A stretch of 64,000 bases of DNA from CAIXZV01 sp963697365 (GTDB taxonomy: Bacteria > Chloroflexota > Limnocylindria > Limnocylindrales > CSP1-4): positions 124,001 through 188,000 of the forward strand of contig CAVONT010000008.1 in NCBI GenBank assembly GCA_963697365.1, read 5' to 3'. Positions 45,383-53,889 of the stretch are shown here, one piece after another. Both the position numbers and the translations under genes were made by a program. The notes below the pieces were generated by a model that had not been told where the DNA came from, ran no database searches, and saw nothing but the letters and a program-made list of their open reading frames with translations. The stretch's first letter is position 1. Each line of letters starts with the position of its first letter.

Positions 45383-45458
45383 GCCCCCGTAGCTCAGCGG
45401 ATAGAGCAGGTGCCTTCTAAGCACTTGGTCGCAGGTTCGATTCCTGCCGGGGGCGCCA
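45383..45458 (+). tRNA. tRNA-Arg (anticodon TCT)
   Basis: The acceptor is GCCCCCG with CGGGGGC and the D arm is GCTC with GAGC. The anticodon stem GGTGC/GCACT (one G-U) holds the loop CTTCTAA, anticodon TCT. The T arm is GCAGG TTCGATT CCTGC. Discriminator G is followed by an encoded CCA at 45456-45458. It reads the rare AGA codon. Confidence 0.95.
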
Positions 45459-45503
45459 GCTGCCCACGGTCGCCAGCTGCCCACGGGCGCCAGCTGCCCG
45501 CAC
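45454..45503. repeat. 17-bp direct repeats starting in the tRNA-Arg 3' end
   Basis: CGCCAGCTGCCCACGGT at 45454-45470 is repeated at 45471-45487 with one change and again, partly, from 45488 to 45503. The first copy includes the last bases of the tRNA and its CCA. Slippage or a recombination scar at the tRNA end are both possible. Confidence 0.75.
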
Positions 45504-45620
45504 TGCTCCGATAGGCGGTCCGTTGGTCCCCGGTCGGCTGGGCCGTGTCACGGTCCGGTGCGCCGCAGGGCACCGCGACGACGGGACTCGCGGCATAGGG
45601 CGCCGGGTCGGCGAACCGTC

Positions 45621-45626
45621 TAGGCT
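45621..45626 (+). promoter_or_regulatory. Possible -10 box of the hox operon
   Basis: TAGGCT predicts a start near 45633 and a leader of about 80 nt before hoxE. The region has no clear -35 or operator. Confidence is low because single hexamers are common. Confidence 0.3.
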
Positions 45627-45713
45627 GTTACCACGGCCCGAGCAACGGGCTGTCGAGTGCTCTGTCACACGCCTGCGCTCCCGGCGTTCTCGGCCCCGAT
45701 CCTGGAGGGATGC

Positions 45714-46208
45714 ATGCCGGCCCTGTACACAAAGCCAGCTCCGCCGTCGGATGACAAGCGGTGGAAGATCGTGGAGACCCGGATGCGCCGCATGGGCGAC
45801 AAGCCTGCGGCGCTGATCGAAGCGCTCCATGCCGCCCAGGAGGCGTTCGGCTTCATCGACACCGACGCCCTCAACTACGTCGGCGACACCTTGGGCGTTC
45901 CGCACTCGCGCGTGTACGGCGTTGCGACCTTCTACTCGTTCTTCACGCTCAAGCCTCAGGGCGATCACACCTGCGTGGTCTGCACCGGCACGGCCTGCTA
46001 CATCAACGGGGCGAAGGACATCATGACCGCCCTCGAGCGGGACCTGGGCGTCAAGCCCAAGGAGACGACCGAAGACGGCAAGATCTCGCTGCTGACCGCG
46101 CGCTGCGTGGGCGCGTGCAGCCTGGCCCCCGCTGTCATCATCGACGGCGAGGTCAAGGGCAAGGTGAACCCGGGCGAGCTGATCGCCGGCCTGGAGGCTC
46201 TCTCGTGA
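45714..46208 (+). CDS. hoxE: NAD-coupled [NiFe]-hydrogenase diaphorase subunit HoxE (NuoE-like)
   Basis: 164 residues from ATG 45714, with TGGAGGGATGC just upstream. Homologous to the 24-kDa NuoE thioredoxin-like [2Fe-2S] protein. The N-terminal helical part includes AALIEALHAAQEAFGFIDTD. It is followed by VYGVATFYSFFTLKPQGDHT and the cluster ligands in CTGTACYINGAKDI (C-x4-C) and LLTARCVGACSLAPAV (C-x3-C). As part of the diaphorase module it passes electrons between HoxF and HoxU. Its stop overlaps the hoxF GTG. Confidence 0.9.
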   Translation: MPALYTKPAPPSDDKRWKIVETRMRRMGDKPAALIEALHAAQEAFGFIDTDALNYVGDTLGVPHSRVYGVATFYSFFTLKPQGDHTCVVCTGTACYINGAKDIMTALERDLGVKPKETTEDGKISLLTARCVGACSLAPAVIIDGEVKGKVNPGELIAGLEALS

Positions 46209-47877
46209 GCGAGCAGAACACCGGCGCCCGGACCGCGGTCCGCCGGCGCACCGTCATCAAGAACGAGGCATATGGCGGCGAGGCCGTGCCGCCCCGCGCG
46301 TCAGCGTACGTGTGCGAGGCCGCCAGCTGCATGTCGGCACAGGCCCACGACGTCACGCTCCGCCTGGGCGAGGCGGTGGCCGAGGCCGGGATCACGGACG
46401 TGACGGTCAAGCGCGTCGGCTGCCTGGGCCTCTGCGCGGCAGGTCCGCTGGTCGAGATCCCAGAGACCGGCCAGCTGTTCGATCACGTCACCCCCGACAA
46501 CGTGGGTGGCCTGGTGGAGGCCCTCAAGGCGGTCCCGGCGAAGCCCGAGCGGGTGGCGCAGGGTCCCTTCTTCGAGAAGCAGCTGCGGGTGGCCACCGAG
46601 AACATGGGTCGCGTGGACCCGGAGAGCCTCGACGACTACCTCGCTCGCGGCGGGTACGAGGCCCTCACGAAGGTCCTCTCCGAGATGACCTCCACTGAGG
46701 TGCGTGAGCAGATCACGACCAGTGGCCTGCGCGGCCGCGGCGGCGCGGGCTACCCCACCGGACTCAAGTGGACCACCGTCGCCAAGGCGCCCGGCACGCA
46801 GAAGTACGTGATCTGCAACGCCGACGAGGGCGACCCGGGCGCGTTCATGGACCGCTCGGTCCTCGAGAGCGACCCGTTCCGGATCCTCGAGGGCATGGCG
46901 ATCGCGGCCTTTGCCGTGCATGCCACCGAGGGCTACATCTACTGCCGCGCGGAGTACCCGCTCGCGGTGGCCCGCCTTCGCACCGCCATCCGCCAGGCCC
47001 AGCGGGCCGGCTGGCTCGGCACCGGCATCGGGGACACGTCGTTCAGCTTCGACGTCCAGATCCGCCTCGGCGCCGGCGCCTTCGTCTGCGGCGAGGAGAC
47101 GGCGCTGATCGCCTCGGTCGAGGGCAAGCGGGGCACACCGCGGCCCCGGCCGCCGTACCCCGCGGTCGAGGGCCTGTTCGGCTGCCCGACCCTGATCAAC
47201 AACGTCGAGTCGTACGCCAACATCCCCACGATCCTGCGCAAGGGCGCGGACTGGTACGCCTCGATCGGCATCGGCAAGAGCAAGGGCACCAAGGTCTTCG
47301 CCCTCGCCGGACGCATCGTCAACACGGGCCTCGTCGAGGTCCCGATGGGCATGACGCTGCGCGAGATCATCTTCGACATCGGCGGCGGGATCATCGACGG
47401 ACGGCCGTTCAAGGCGGTCCAGACCGGCGGCCCGTCGGGCGGCTGCATTCCGGCGGACTACCTCGACACCGAGGTCAGCTACGAGTCGCTGGTCCAGCTC
47501 GGGTCGTTCATGGGCTCGGGCGGCATGATCGTCATGGACGACACCTCGTGCATGGTGGACGTGGCCCGCTACTTCCAGGACTTCTGCCGCGACGAGTCGT
47601 GCGGCAAATGCGTCCCGTGCCGCGTGGGCACCACCCAGCTCTGGATGCTGCTTGACAAGATCTGCAGGGGACAGGCCGACCTGATCGACCTCGCCACCCT
47701 CGAGCGCCTCGCCGGCGTCGTCCAGCGGATGAGCCTGTGCGGCCTGGGCCAGGGGCCCCGAACCCCATCTTCAGCACGCTGCGCTACTTCCGGGACGAGT
47801 ACCTCGCACACATCGTGGACAAGCGGTGCCCGGCCGGCGTCTGTGAGCTCGAGCAGCCGTCGGAGGTGCCGGCATGA
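46205..47877 (+). CDS. hoxF: Hydrogenase diaphorase subunit HoxF (NuoF-like), one frameshift
   Basis: Binds NAD(H) and FMN. Repaired length is 557 residues. The N-terminal thioredoxin-like [2Fe-2S] domain has YVCEAASCMS and VGCLGLCAAGPLVE. The FMN/NAD part has GLRGRGGAGYPTGLKWTTVA, NADEGDPGAFMDRSVLESD and GAFVCGEETALIASVEGKRG. The SLBB domain follows, then the [4Fe-4S] ligands in CRDESCGKCVPCRVGTTQLW and MSLCGLGQGAPNPI. The frame is lost at 47752-47759, where a GGGG/CCCC junction appears one G short. The correct end is FRDEYLAHIVDKRCPAGVCE, followed by LEQPSEVPA, at TGA 47875-47877. GTG 46205 overlaps the hoxE stop, and the end overlaps hoxU by 4 nt. Confidence 0.92.
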
Positions 47878-48587
47878 CCGTCTACACGCTGACCATCGAC
47901 GGCCGGGATGTCGCCGGCAACGAGGGCCAGACCATCATGGATGTGGCCGAGGAGAACGGGATCGACATCCCGGGCCTCTGCCACATGCCGGGCATCCACG
48001 ACCGGGGCGCCTGCCGCCTGTGCGTCGTCAAGATCGCTGGGTCACCCAAGCTCGCCGCCGCCTGCGTCACGCAGATCGCGGAGGGCATGAACGTCACGGC
48101 TCACGATGACGAGCTCCAGGAGTACCGGCGCACGGCGACCGAGATGATGTTCCTGGAGCGCAACCACGTGTGCGCGGTGTGCGTGGCCAACAACCACTGC
48201 GAGCTCCAGGGGCTCGCCAACAACCTCGAGATCACCCACTTCGAGCTGCCCCGCATCAGCCCGAAGGTGGAGGTGGACCTGTCGCACAAGCTGTTCGGCC
48301 TGGATCACAACCGGTGCATCCTGTGCCTGCGCTGCGTCCGGGTCTGCGACGAGATCGAGGGCGCCCACGTCTGGGACGTGATGCACCGCGGCCTCGAGAC
48401 CCGGATCCAGGCGGATATGGGCATCCCGTGGGGCGAGTCCACCACGTGCACGAGCTGCGGCAAGTGCGTCCAGGTCTGCCCGGTCGGGGCCCTGTTCGAG
48501 AAAGGCCGGCCCGTTGCGGCTGGCACCAAGGAGAAGCGCCCGTTCCTGCCCTGGCTTCGGGTGCGCCAGGAGGAGCGTGGACTGTGA
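47874..48587 (+). CDS. hoxU: Hydrogenase diaphorase subunit HoxU (NuoG N-terminal-like)
   Basis: 237 residues. The N-terminal [2Fe-2S] ferredoxin domain has GLCHMPGIHDRGACRLCVVK and AAC about 15 residues later. A His/Cys [4Fe-4S] segment follows (RNHVCAVCVANNHCELQ, with the preceding His type typical of NuoG). A ferredoxin-like pair is in HNRCILCLRCVRVCDEI and CTSCGKCVQVCPVGAL. It wires the diaphorase HoxEF to the hydrogenase HoxYH. ATG overlaps hoxF; the TGA overlaps the hoxY GTG. Confidence 0.92.
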   Translation: MTVYTLTIDGRDVAGNEGQTIMDVAEENGIDIPGLCHMPGIHDRGACRLCVVKIAGSPKLAAACVTQIAEGMNVTAHDDELQEYRRTATEMMFLERNHVCAVCVANNHCELQGLANNLEITHFELPRISPKVEVDLSHKLFGLDHNRCILCLRCVRVCDEIEGAHVWDVMHRGLETRIQADMGIPWGESTTCTSCGKCVQVCPVGALFEKGRPVAAGTKEKRPFLPWLRVRQEERGL

Positions 48588-49114
48588 GCAAACCGCGTGT
48601 CGCCACGGTCTGGCTCGACGGATGCTCGGGCTGCCACATGAGCCTCGTCGATCTCGACGAGCGGATCCTTGACATCTTCTCGAGGGCGGACCTCGTCTAC
48701 GGGCCGCTCGTCGACGTCAAGGAGTTCCCCGAGAACGTGGACGTGTGCCTCGTCGAGGGATCCGTCTCGTCCGAGGACGACCTCGAGCGGATCATGATTG
48801 TCCGGGAGCGGACCAAGACGGTGATCGCCTTCGGCGACTGCGCCGTCACGTCCAACGTCCCGGGCATGCGCAACCCGATCGGGGTGCCGCCGCTCCTGCG
48901 GCGGGCGTACATGGAGAACGCGGACGTCAACCCGATGTTCCCCGACCGTGTCGTGCCCCAGCTGCTGCCGACGTCGCAGCCGATCAACCGGTTCGTGGAT
49001 GTCGACGTGTTCCTGCCAGGATGCCCGCCTTCGGCGGACCTGATCTACACCCTGCTCGACGACCTGTTGTCCGGCCGGACCCCCGAAGTCGCCGGCGCCC
49101 GGTTCGGGCGCTGA
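48584..49114 (+). CDS. hoxY: [NiFe]-hydrogenase small subunit HoxY
   Basis: 176 residues from GTG 48584 (GTGA overlap with hoxU). The proximal-cluster cysteines are in WLDGCSGCHMSLVDLD, AFGDCAVTSN and LPGCPPSADLIYTLL. There is no signal peptide and no C-terminal extension with medial or distal clusters, as expected for the short small subunit of cytoplasmic group 3d enzymes. The frame is open upstream to 48170, but that part is a hoxU shadow. Confidence 0.92.
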   Translation: MSKPRVATVWLDGCSGCHMSLVDLDERILDIFSRADLVYGPLVDVKEFPENVDVCLVEGSVSSEDDLERIMIVRERTKTVIAFGDCAVTSNVPGMRNPIGVPPLLRRAYMENADVNPMFPDRVVPQLLPTSQPINRFVDVDVFLPGCPPSADLIYTLLDDLLSGRTPEVAGARFGR

Positions 49115-49127
49115 GGGAGGCCGCACG

Positions 49128-50549
49128 ATGAGCCAGACCATCACGATCGATCCCGTCACCCGGATCGAAGGCCACTCCAAGATCACCATCCAGGTGGATG
49201 ACCGCGGCGAGGTCGTGGACGCGCACTTCCATGTGACGCAGTTCCGCGGCTTCGAGCGGATCGTCCAGGGGCGCCCGGTCCACGAGATGCCGGCGATCAT
49301 GGCCCGCATCTGCGGCATCTGCCCGGTCAGCCACCTCGTGGCATCGGCCAAGGCCGTGGACGACATCATGGCTGTCGAGCCGACGCCGACCGGTGCCGAC
49401 CTGCGACGCGTCATCAATCTCGGCCAGATCGTCCAGTCGAACGCGCTGTCGTTCTTCCACCTCTCGTCGCCCGACCTGCTCTTCGGGTTCGACGCCGACC
49501 CCGCCATCCGCAACATCATCGGTGTGGCGAACGCCAACCCGGCCCTGGCGAAGGACGGCATCGGCCTGCGCAAGTGGGGCCAGCAGATCATCGAGTGGCT
49601 GGGCGGCAAGCGGATCCATCCCACGGGCATCGTGCCCGGTGGCGTCGAGTTCCAGCTCACCGCCGAGGTCCGTGACCGGATCCTGGCCGGCGTGCCGGAG
49701 GCGATCGCCGCCTGCGAGCGCGCCATCGCCTGGTACAAGCAGGACATGCTGCGCTGGGAGGAGGAGGCCGCCAGCCTCGGCAACTTCCGCTCCGCGTTCA
49801 TGGGGCTCGTCGACCGCGAGGGCAACGTCGACCACTACGGCGGCTGGATCCGGGTCGTGGACGCGGACGGCCACTACCTCGCCGACAAGCTCGACCCGAA
49901 GTCGTTCAACGACTACATCGGCGAAGCCGTCGAGCCCTGGTCGTACCTCAAGACCGTCTTCTGGAAGCCGATGGGCTACCCGGATGGCATGTACCGCGTC
50001 GGGCCGCTTGCCCGGCTCAACGTGGCCGAGAAGACGGGCACCCCGCGCGCCGACGAGGAGCTGGAGAAGTTCCGCTGGCGTGTTGGCCGGATCGCCGGGT
50101 CCAGCTTCCACTACCACTACGCGCGCCTGATCGACACGCTCCACGCGATCGAGAAGATCGAGCTGCTGCTCCGCGGCCCCGACATCCTCGACAAGCACAC
50201 CAAGGCCACCGCGGGCATCAACCGCAACGAGGGGATCGGCGTGTCCGAGGCCCCGCGTGGCACCCTGATGCACCACTACAAGGTGGACGACGACGGCCTG
50301 GTGGAGTGGGCGAACCTCATCATCGCCACGGGGCACAACAACGCGGCGATGAACCGCGCCGTGCTCCAGGTCGCGCGCAAGTACGTCAAGGCAGATCGGC
50401 TCGAGGAGTCGATGCTCAACCGGGTGGAGGCGGTCATCCGCTGCTACGACCCGTGCCTGTCCTGCTCCACGCATGCGCTGGGGCAGATGGCGCTGCGCGT
50501 GCAGCTGCTGGCGCCCGATGGAACGGTGCTGTCCGAGATCGCTCGGTGA
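49128..50549 (+). CDS. hoxH: [NiFe]-hydrogenase large subunit HoxH
   Basis: 473 residues. The N-terminal lead is TRIEGHSKITIQVDD. The first Ni ligand pair is RICGICPVSHLVAS (about 60-73). The C-terminal pair is YDPCLSCSTHALGQMALRVQ (about 443-462). Between them, NRNEGIGVSEAPRGTLMHHY is conserved. The residues after the C-terminal CxxCxxH are a precursor tail, to be cut by the protease encoded next. It splits or forms H2 at the Ni-Fe site and, with HoxEFU, exchanges electrons with NAD(H). It lies 13 nt behind hoxY. Confidence 0.95.
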   Translation: MSQTITIDPVTRIEGHSKITIQVDDRGEVVDAHFHVTQFRGFERIVQGRPVHEMPAIMARICGICPVSHLVASAKAVDDIMAVEPTPTGADLRRVINLGQIVQSNALSFFHLSSPDLLFGFDADPAIRNIIGVANANPALAKDGIGLRKWGQQIIEWLGGKRIHPTGIVPGGVEFQLTAEVRDRILAGVPEAIAACERAIAWYKQDMLRWEEEAASLGNFRSAFMGLVDREGNVDHYGGWIRVVDADGHYLADKLDPKSFNDYIGEAVEPWSYLKTVFWKPMGYPDGMYRVGPLARLNVAEKTGTPRADEELEKFRWRVGRIAGSSFHYHYARLIDTLHAIEKIELLLRGPDILDKHTKATAGINRNEGIGVSEAPRGTLMHHYKVDDDGLVEWANLIIATGHNNAAMNRAVLQVARKYVKADRLEESMLNRVEAVIRCYDPCLSCSTHALGQMALRVQLLAPDGTVLSEIAR

Positions 50550-51028
50550 CAGCAGCCGGACCGGGGTCCGGGCCTGCCCTCGTGGTGGGGTACGGGAACC
50601 CGCTCCGGACCGATGACGGTGCAGGACCGGCGGTGGCCGAACTGGTCGCCGCCGATCCGCGTGCCGCCGCGCTCGACATGGACGTGCGCGTCGCGCACCA
50701 GCTCACGCCGGAGCTATCGGTGGACGTTGCGGCCGCATCGCTGCTTGTCCTCGTGGACGCGGCGGACGGCCTGCCGGCGGGCGAGGTCGTCGTGCGCCAG
50801 CAGGTCGGCCCGAGTGACGCCGATCCCTCGATGACCCACCATCTCGAGCCCGAGAGCCTGCTGGGGCTCGCCCAAGGTCTGTTCGGTTCAGCACCGCCGA
50901 CGGTCGTGGTGAGCATCGGCGTGCGGTCGTTGGAGGTGGGCGAAGGGCTCACACCCGAGGTCGCTGCCGCATCGGTGCGGGCGGCAGGCATGATCATCGA
51001 GATCGTGGAGGTACATCGCCGTGCATGA
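50546..51028 (+). CDS. hoxW: Hydrogenase maturation endopeptidase (HoxW/HyaD family)
   Basis: 160 residues from GTG 50546, overlapping the hoxH stop. The N-terminal GYGNPLRTDDGAGPAVAELV has the Ni-binding Asp typical of these proteases (GxGNxLxxDDG). ASLLVLVDAADGLPAGEVVV contains the second conserved Asp, and MTHHLEPESLLGLAQGL the metal His. SIGVRSLEVGEGLTPEV is the usual C-terminal motif. It removes the C-terminal peptide of HoxH after Ni insertion. The symbol is by role in this operon. Confidence 0.85.
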   Translation: MTAAGPGSGPALVVGYGNPLRTDDGAGPAVAELVAADPRAAALDMDVRVAHQLTPELSVDVAAASLLVLVDAADGLPAGEVVVRQQVGPSDADPSMTHHLEPESLLGLAQGLFGSAPPTVVVSIGVRSLEVGEGLTPEVAAASVRAAGMIIEIVEVHRRA

Positions 51029-51353
51029 GGTGGCCATGGTCGCGGACCTGGTCGAGGCGGCGGTTGCCCGCGTCGACGGCCGGAAGGCACGCCGCGTCGT
51101 CGTCCGCTATGCATCGACCATCCCGTCCGATGTCTTCGACCAGGCGTGGGCGATGCTCACGGCCGGCGGTCCCCTCGACGGCGCCGAGCTCGATGCCTCC
51201 GAGTTTCCGGTCCGCCTTGCCTGCCCGTGCGGCTTTGATGGGGCGCTGGAGCATGACGACGTGATCGGCCCGGGACAAGCGGTCTGCCCATCCTGCTCCG
51301 AGTTGCGATCGTTCCCGGTGACGCCGGAGCTGGAGCTGGTCGAAGTCGACTGA
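51021..51353 (+). CDS. hypA: Hydrogenase nickel incorporation protein HypA
   Basis: 110 residues. It begins MHEVAMVADLVEAAVARVDG with the His2 nickel ligand right after a GTG start, which fixes that start. The zinc site is formed by LACPCGFDG and AVCPSC. The first pair is C-x-C instead of the usual C-x2-C. It delivers nickel to the hydrogenase, normally with HypB, which is not in this window. It overlaps the protease gene by 8 nt and closes the hox operon. Confidence 0.88.
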   Translation: MHEVAMVADLVEAAVARVDGRKARRVVVRYASTIPSDVFDQAWAMLTAGGPLDGAELDASEFPVRLACPCGFDGALEHDDVIGPGQAVCPSCSELRSFPVTPELELVEVD

Positions 51354-51458
51354 GCACCGCACGCTGCGAGCGGGCTGGGTCGCGGAGGTCCTCCGCCCCA
51401 CGCAGGCGTTACCTTCGCCCTATTGCGGTTGCACGGGAGCCTGCGAGAGTCTGTGGCC

Positions 51459-51683
51459 ATGGACGGCCATCTGGCCGTCGCGTACCGGGTGAGCGAGATG
51501 CAGCACACGACGCATGTCTCGGTTCACACTCGCCCCGACGACAAGATCGCCGCGGAGCGACCCCACCGCCACGGCCAGTTCTGGGAGCCGGAGCCGACCA
51601 GCGCGCAGCGGCAGGTCAAGAAGCACACCTCGTCGCGCAAGCGCCGCCAGCACGACCGCAGCGCGGTTGGCGACATCGAGTGA
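51459..51683 (+). CDS. Small basic protein, doubtful
   Basis: A 74-codon frame from ATG 51459: MDGHLAVAYRVSEMQHTTHV, later QFWEPEPTSAQRQVKKHTSS and a basic end. There is a weak GAGAG upstream. No family is recognised. The balanced composition is the only reason to list it; it may be a chance open frame. Confidence 0.28.
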   Translation: MDGHLAVAYRVSEMQHTTHVSVHTRPDDKIAAERPHRHGQFWEPEPTSAQRQVKKHTSSRKRRQHDRSAVGDIE

Positions 51684-52241
51684 TGCGTCGGACGAGATGA
51701 CGCGGGTGGCGCGGGGTGGCGCGGGGTGGACCGGGCCGCCACCTGGTGAGGCGACCGCGCTGACTGCTGGGCAGCCACACGTCTCCGGGACCATCTGGTG
51801 CATCCGGGCAACGAATCCTGCGGCGGAAGCGTGCACGAGCGACGGACGCCGCGCACAATGCGGACGTCACCCGGCGCCCTAGGCGGCCGGGAGCGACACC
51901 CGGGGGCAGGTGGTCGCGATCGGACGACGCATGGATGTGCCCCCAAGCGCCGCTCGCGCGGCCGCCGGCCCCGCCAGGGTCCGCGTCCTGCCCCCTTCGT
52001 ACCTGCCCGGTACCTGCGCGCGACGTGGTCGCGTGCGCTCCACGCTCAGGACACGACCTCTGCGCGCTGCTGCGCCGGTGGTGGGGTCGTGTGCGGTCCC
52101 GTCCGGGCTGGTACCTCGACCACCCGAGAGTACGTCTGTTCGCAACCGCCCCAGACGTCGACACTCCGGTCAGCAGCGAGCCGGACCGCACCGCAATGCC
52201 CTTCGGTGGGATCCGGACCTGGAATGACAGGGAGCCGAACA
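51684..52241. other. 560-bp region without a convincing gene
   Basis: Open frames here have random-looking Arg/Pro/Ser composition. GGTGGCGCGG is repeated in tandem near 51704-51729. I see no RNA gene or clear promoter except sequence close to the next start. Confidence 0.4.
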
Positions 52242-52436
52242 ATGGCATCGATGATGGCCCGCGAGCTTGGACCCATGCTCACCGCGAGCGAGGTGGCGGA
52301 GATGCTCCATCTCCACGTGAACACGGTGAAGCGTCTAGGCGATCGTGGTGAGCTACCCTTCTACCGGGTGTGCAAGCGCGGCGACCGACGCTTCCGCCTG
52401 GACGATGTCATGGCGTTCCTGGCCCGCAACCGCTGA
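52242..52436 (+). CDS. Small helix-turn-helix (excisionase-family) DNA-binding protein
   Basis: 64 residues: MLTASEVAEMLHLHVNTVKR, then LGDRGELPFYRVCKRGDRRF and RLDDVMAFLAR. This is the MerR/excisionase-type HTH_17 domain with the R-W/F-R-x-D-D-V-x-x-FL ending. ATG 52242 has CAGGGAGC upstream. Such single-domain proteins serve as excisionases of mobile elements or as small regulators. No integrase is near, so a regulator is as likely. The frame is open far upstream, but that part is unlikely to be coding. Confidence 0.78.
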   Translation: MASMMARELGPMLTASEVAEMLHLHVNTVKRLGDRGELPFYRVCKRGDRRFRLDDVMAFLARNR

Positions 52437-52472
52437 TCGCGCCCTGCGGCGCGGGCCGCGAGGGGGTTCGGA

Positions 52473-53849
52473 ATGCGCACCTTCAGACTGGCCGTCTCGC
52501 TCGTGGTAGCGCTGGCATGTGCCGGCATCCCGGCACCGGCGCTCGGCTGGTCGAACGGGTCCGGTGATGGCTATGGGTCGCACGACTGGATCGTCGACGC
52601 ATCGGTCGCCGTGCTGGACGGTCGGGCCGCTGACTGGTTCGACCCGGCCATAGCCCGCCTGGCCAGCGATGATCCGGACACGATCGAGAGTCGCGGGACC
52701 CGGGACGAGCACGCCTACCGATCGGGGGGTCGCGGCGGCGCCATCGCCCGCATCGCGTACGAGTACGACGTCGCCATGGCGGCCTACAGGGACGGCGTGG
52801 CGGCCAGGGATGCGGACGATGCTGCAGCGGCGCAGGCGGCCTTCGCGGAGGCGAGTCGTCATATCGGGCTGCTCGCCCACTTCGTCGGTGACATTGCCCA
52901 GCCGTTTCACAGCGCAACGGAGGGGGCGGGCCTCTCGACGCTCCACGCCGCGTATGAGGCGCTCGTCAACGCCCAGCAGCGATCCCCCGATGCAAGGCCC
53001 GAATGGCGCTCCGAGCGGCGATCGGTCAACGAGATCCCGAACATCCGCAAGACCGCCATTGCGACGGCGGCCTACTCGCGCTCCTGGTTCGGCGATGTCT
53101 ATGCGGTGCTCACGACCGATGGCAGCGTGCTCACCCCGGAGCTCGAGGCCATCACCGGGTCCCTCATGCGCCGTGCGGCCGAGGACCTGGCCGACATCAT
53201 CTGGTCGATCTCACAGGGCGTCGGAGCCGCGCCGTTGCCAGGATCCTTGAGCCTCTCGGTCCGGTGGACCGGCGTCCGGGCGTGGGGCACCAACACCGTG
53301 TACGTCCGCGCCCTGGATGAACGTGGGCGGCCGATCGAGGGTCTTGGCGTCGTGGTTGCCTGGCCCACCTCCACGGGGAGCCGCTCCGAGTACCTCTACA
53401 CCGACGCGACCGGGTACCAGGCGCGGTCGGCCGGTGTCGGCGGCGAACCGAGGCGCGTGCGACTCCCGGTCGTGGCGAGGGCGACGGTGCGGGACACGAC
53501 GATCGAGGCCCGGCGGTCGTGGACGATCTCACCACGGCTTGCGACGGGATCGGCCGGCTTCAAGACGGTGGTCAGCGACGCGACGGTGGTCCCTGGCCAG
53601 ACGGTCCGCGTGACGAGCGTGGCCCGCAACTCCAGCGGGCGCGGCGTTCCGAACCTGCTCGTGACCTGGACCTGGGACATGGGCGGCACCATCGTGAGGA
53701 CGCGTGGGTACACGAACGCCGAAGGTCGCGCAGTGACGTCCCAGCTCATCACCACCGCGACCACGATGTCGACGATCAAGGTCACTGCGCGAACGGAATC
53801 GGGGTCGGTGAGCCGCGCCTCCTCGACGAGCCTGCGCAGGATCTCCTAG
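52473..53849 (+). CDS. Secreted zinc-dependent phospholipase C-like protein with Ig-like C-terminus
   Basis: 458 residues. The signal peptide LAVSLVVALACAGIPAPALG would be cut so that the mature protein starts with Trp (WSNGSGDGYGSHDWIVD), as in bacterial PLC, where the N-terminal Trp binds zinc. The helical domain has HDWI, DEHAYR and SRHIGLLAHFVGDIAQPFHS, the H-x3-D and Pro-Phe-His zinc motif. NIRKTAIATAAYSRSWF closes the domain (to about 255). Two beta-sandwich, bacterial Ig-like segments follow (about 265-355 and 365-458), with QTVRVTSVARNSSGRGVPNL typical of the second. Secreted hydrolase acting on phospholipid or nucleic acid (S1/P1 fold). A GAGGGGG ribosome site precedes ATG 52473. Confidence 0.78.
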   Translation: MRTFRLAVSLVVALACAGIPAPALGWSNGSGDGYGSHDWIVDASVAVLDGRAADWFDPAIARLASDDPDTIESRGTRDEHAYRSGGRGGAIARIAYEYDVAMAAYRDGVAARDADDAAAAQAAFAEASRHIGLLAHFVGDIAQPFHSATEGAGLSTLHAAYEALVNAQQRSPDARPEWRSERRSVNEIPNIRKTAIATAAYSRSWFGDVYAVLTTDGSVLTPELEAITGSLMRRAAEDLADIIWSISQGVGAAPLPGSLSLSVRWTGVRAWGTNTVYVRALDERGRPIEGLGVVVAWPTSTGSRSEYLYTDATGYQARSAGVGGEPRRVRLPVVARATVRDTTIEARRSWTISPRLATGSAGFKTVVSDATVVPGQTVRVTSVARNSSGRGVPNLLVTWTWDMGGTIVRTRGYTNAEGRAVTSQLITTATTMSTIKVTARTESGSVSRASSTSLRRIS

Positions 53850-53889
53850 GCGAGCCTTTCCTGCCCGCCCCGTCCGGTCGCGGTGCGGC

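Noticed and set aside
45454..45503. Possible CRISPR or attachment-site array
   Set aside because: There are only about three 17-bp units without spacers; no integrase or cas gene is near. Kept as a repeat only.
51616..52248. A 210-codon minus-strand gene
   Set aside because: The composition is random Arg/Pro/Gly/Ser, with no motif and no ribosome site. It also overlaps the supported HTH gene.
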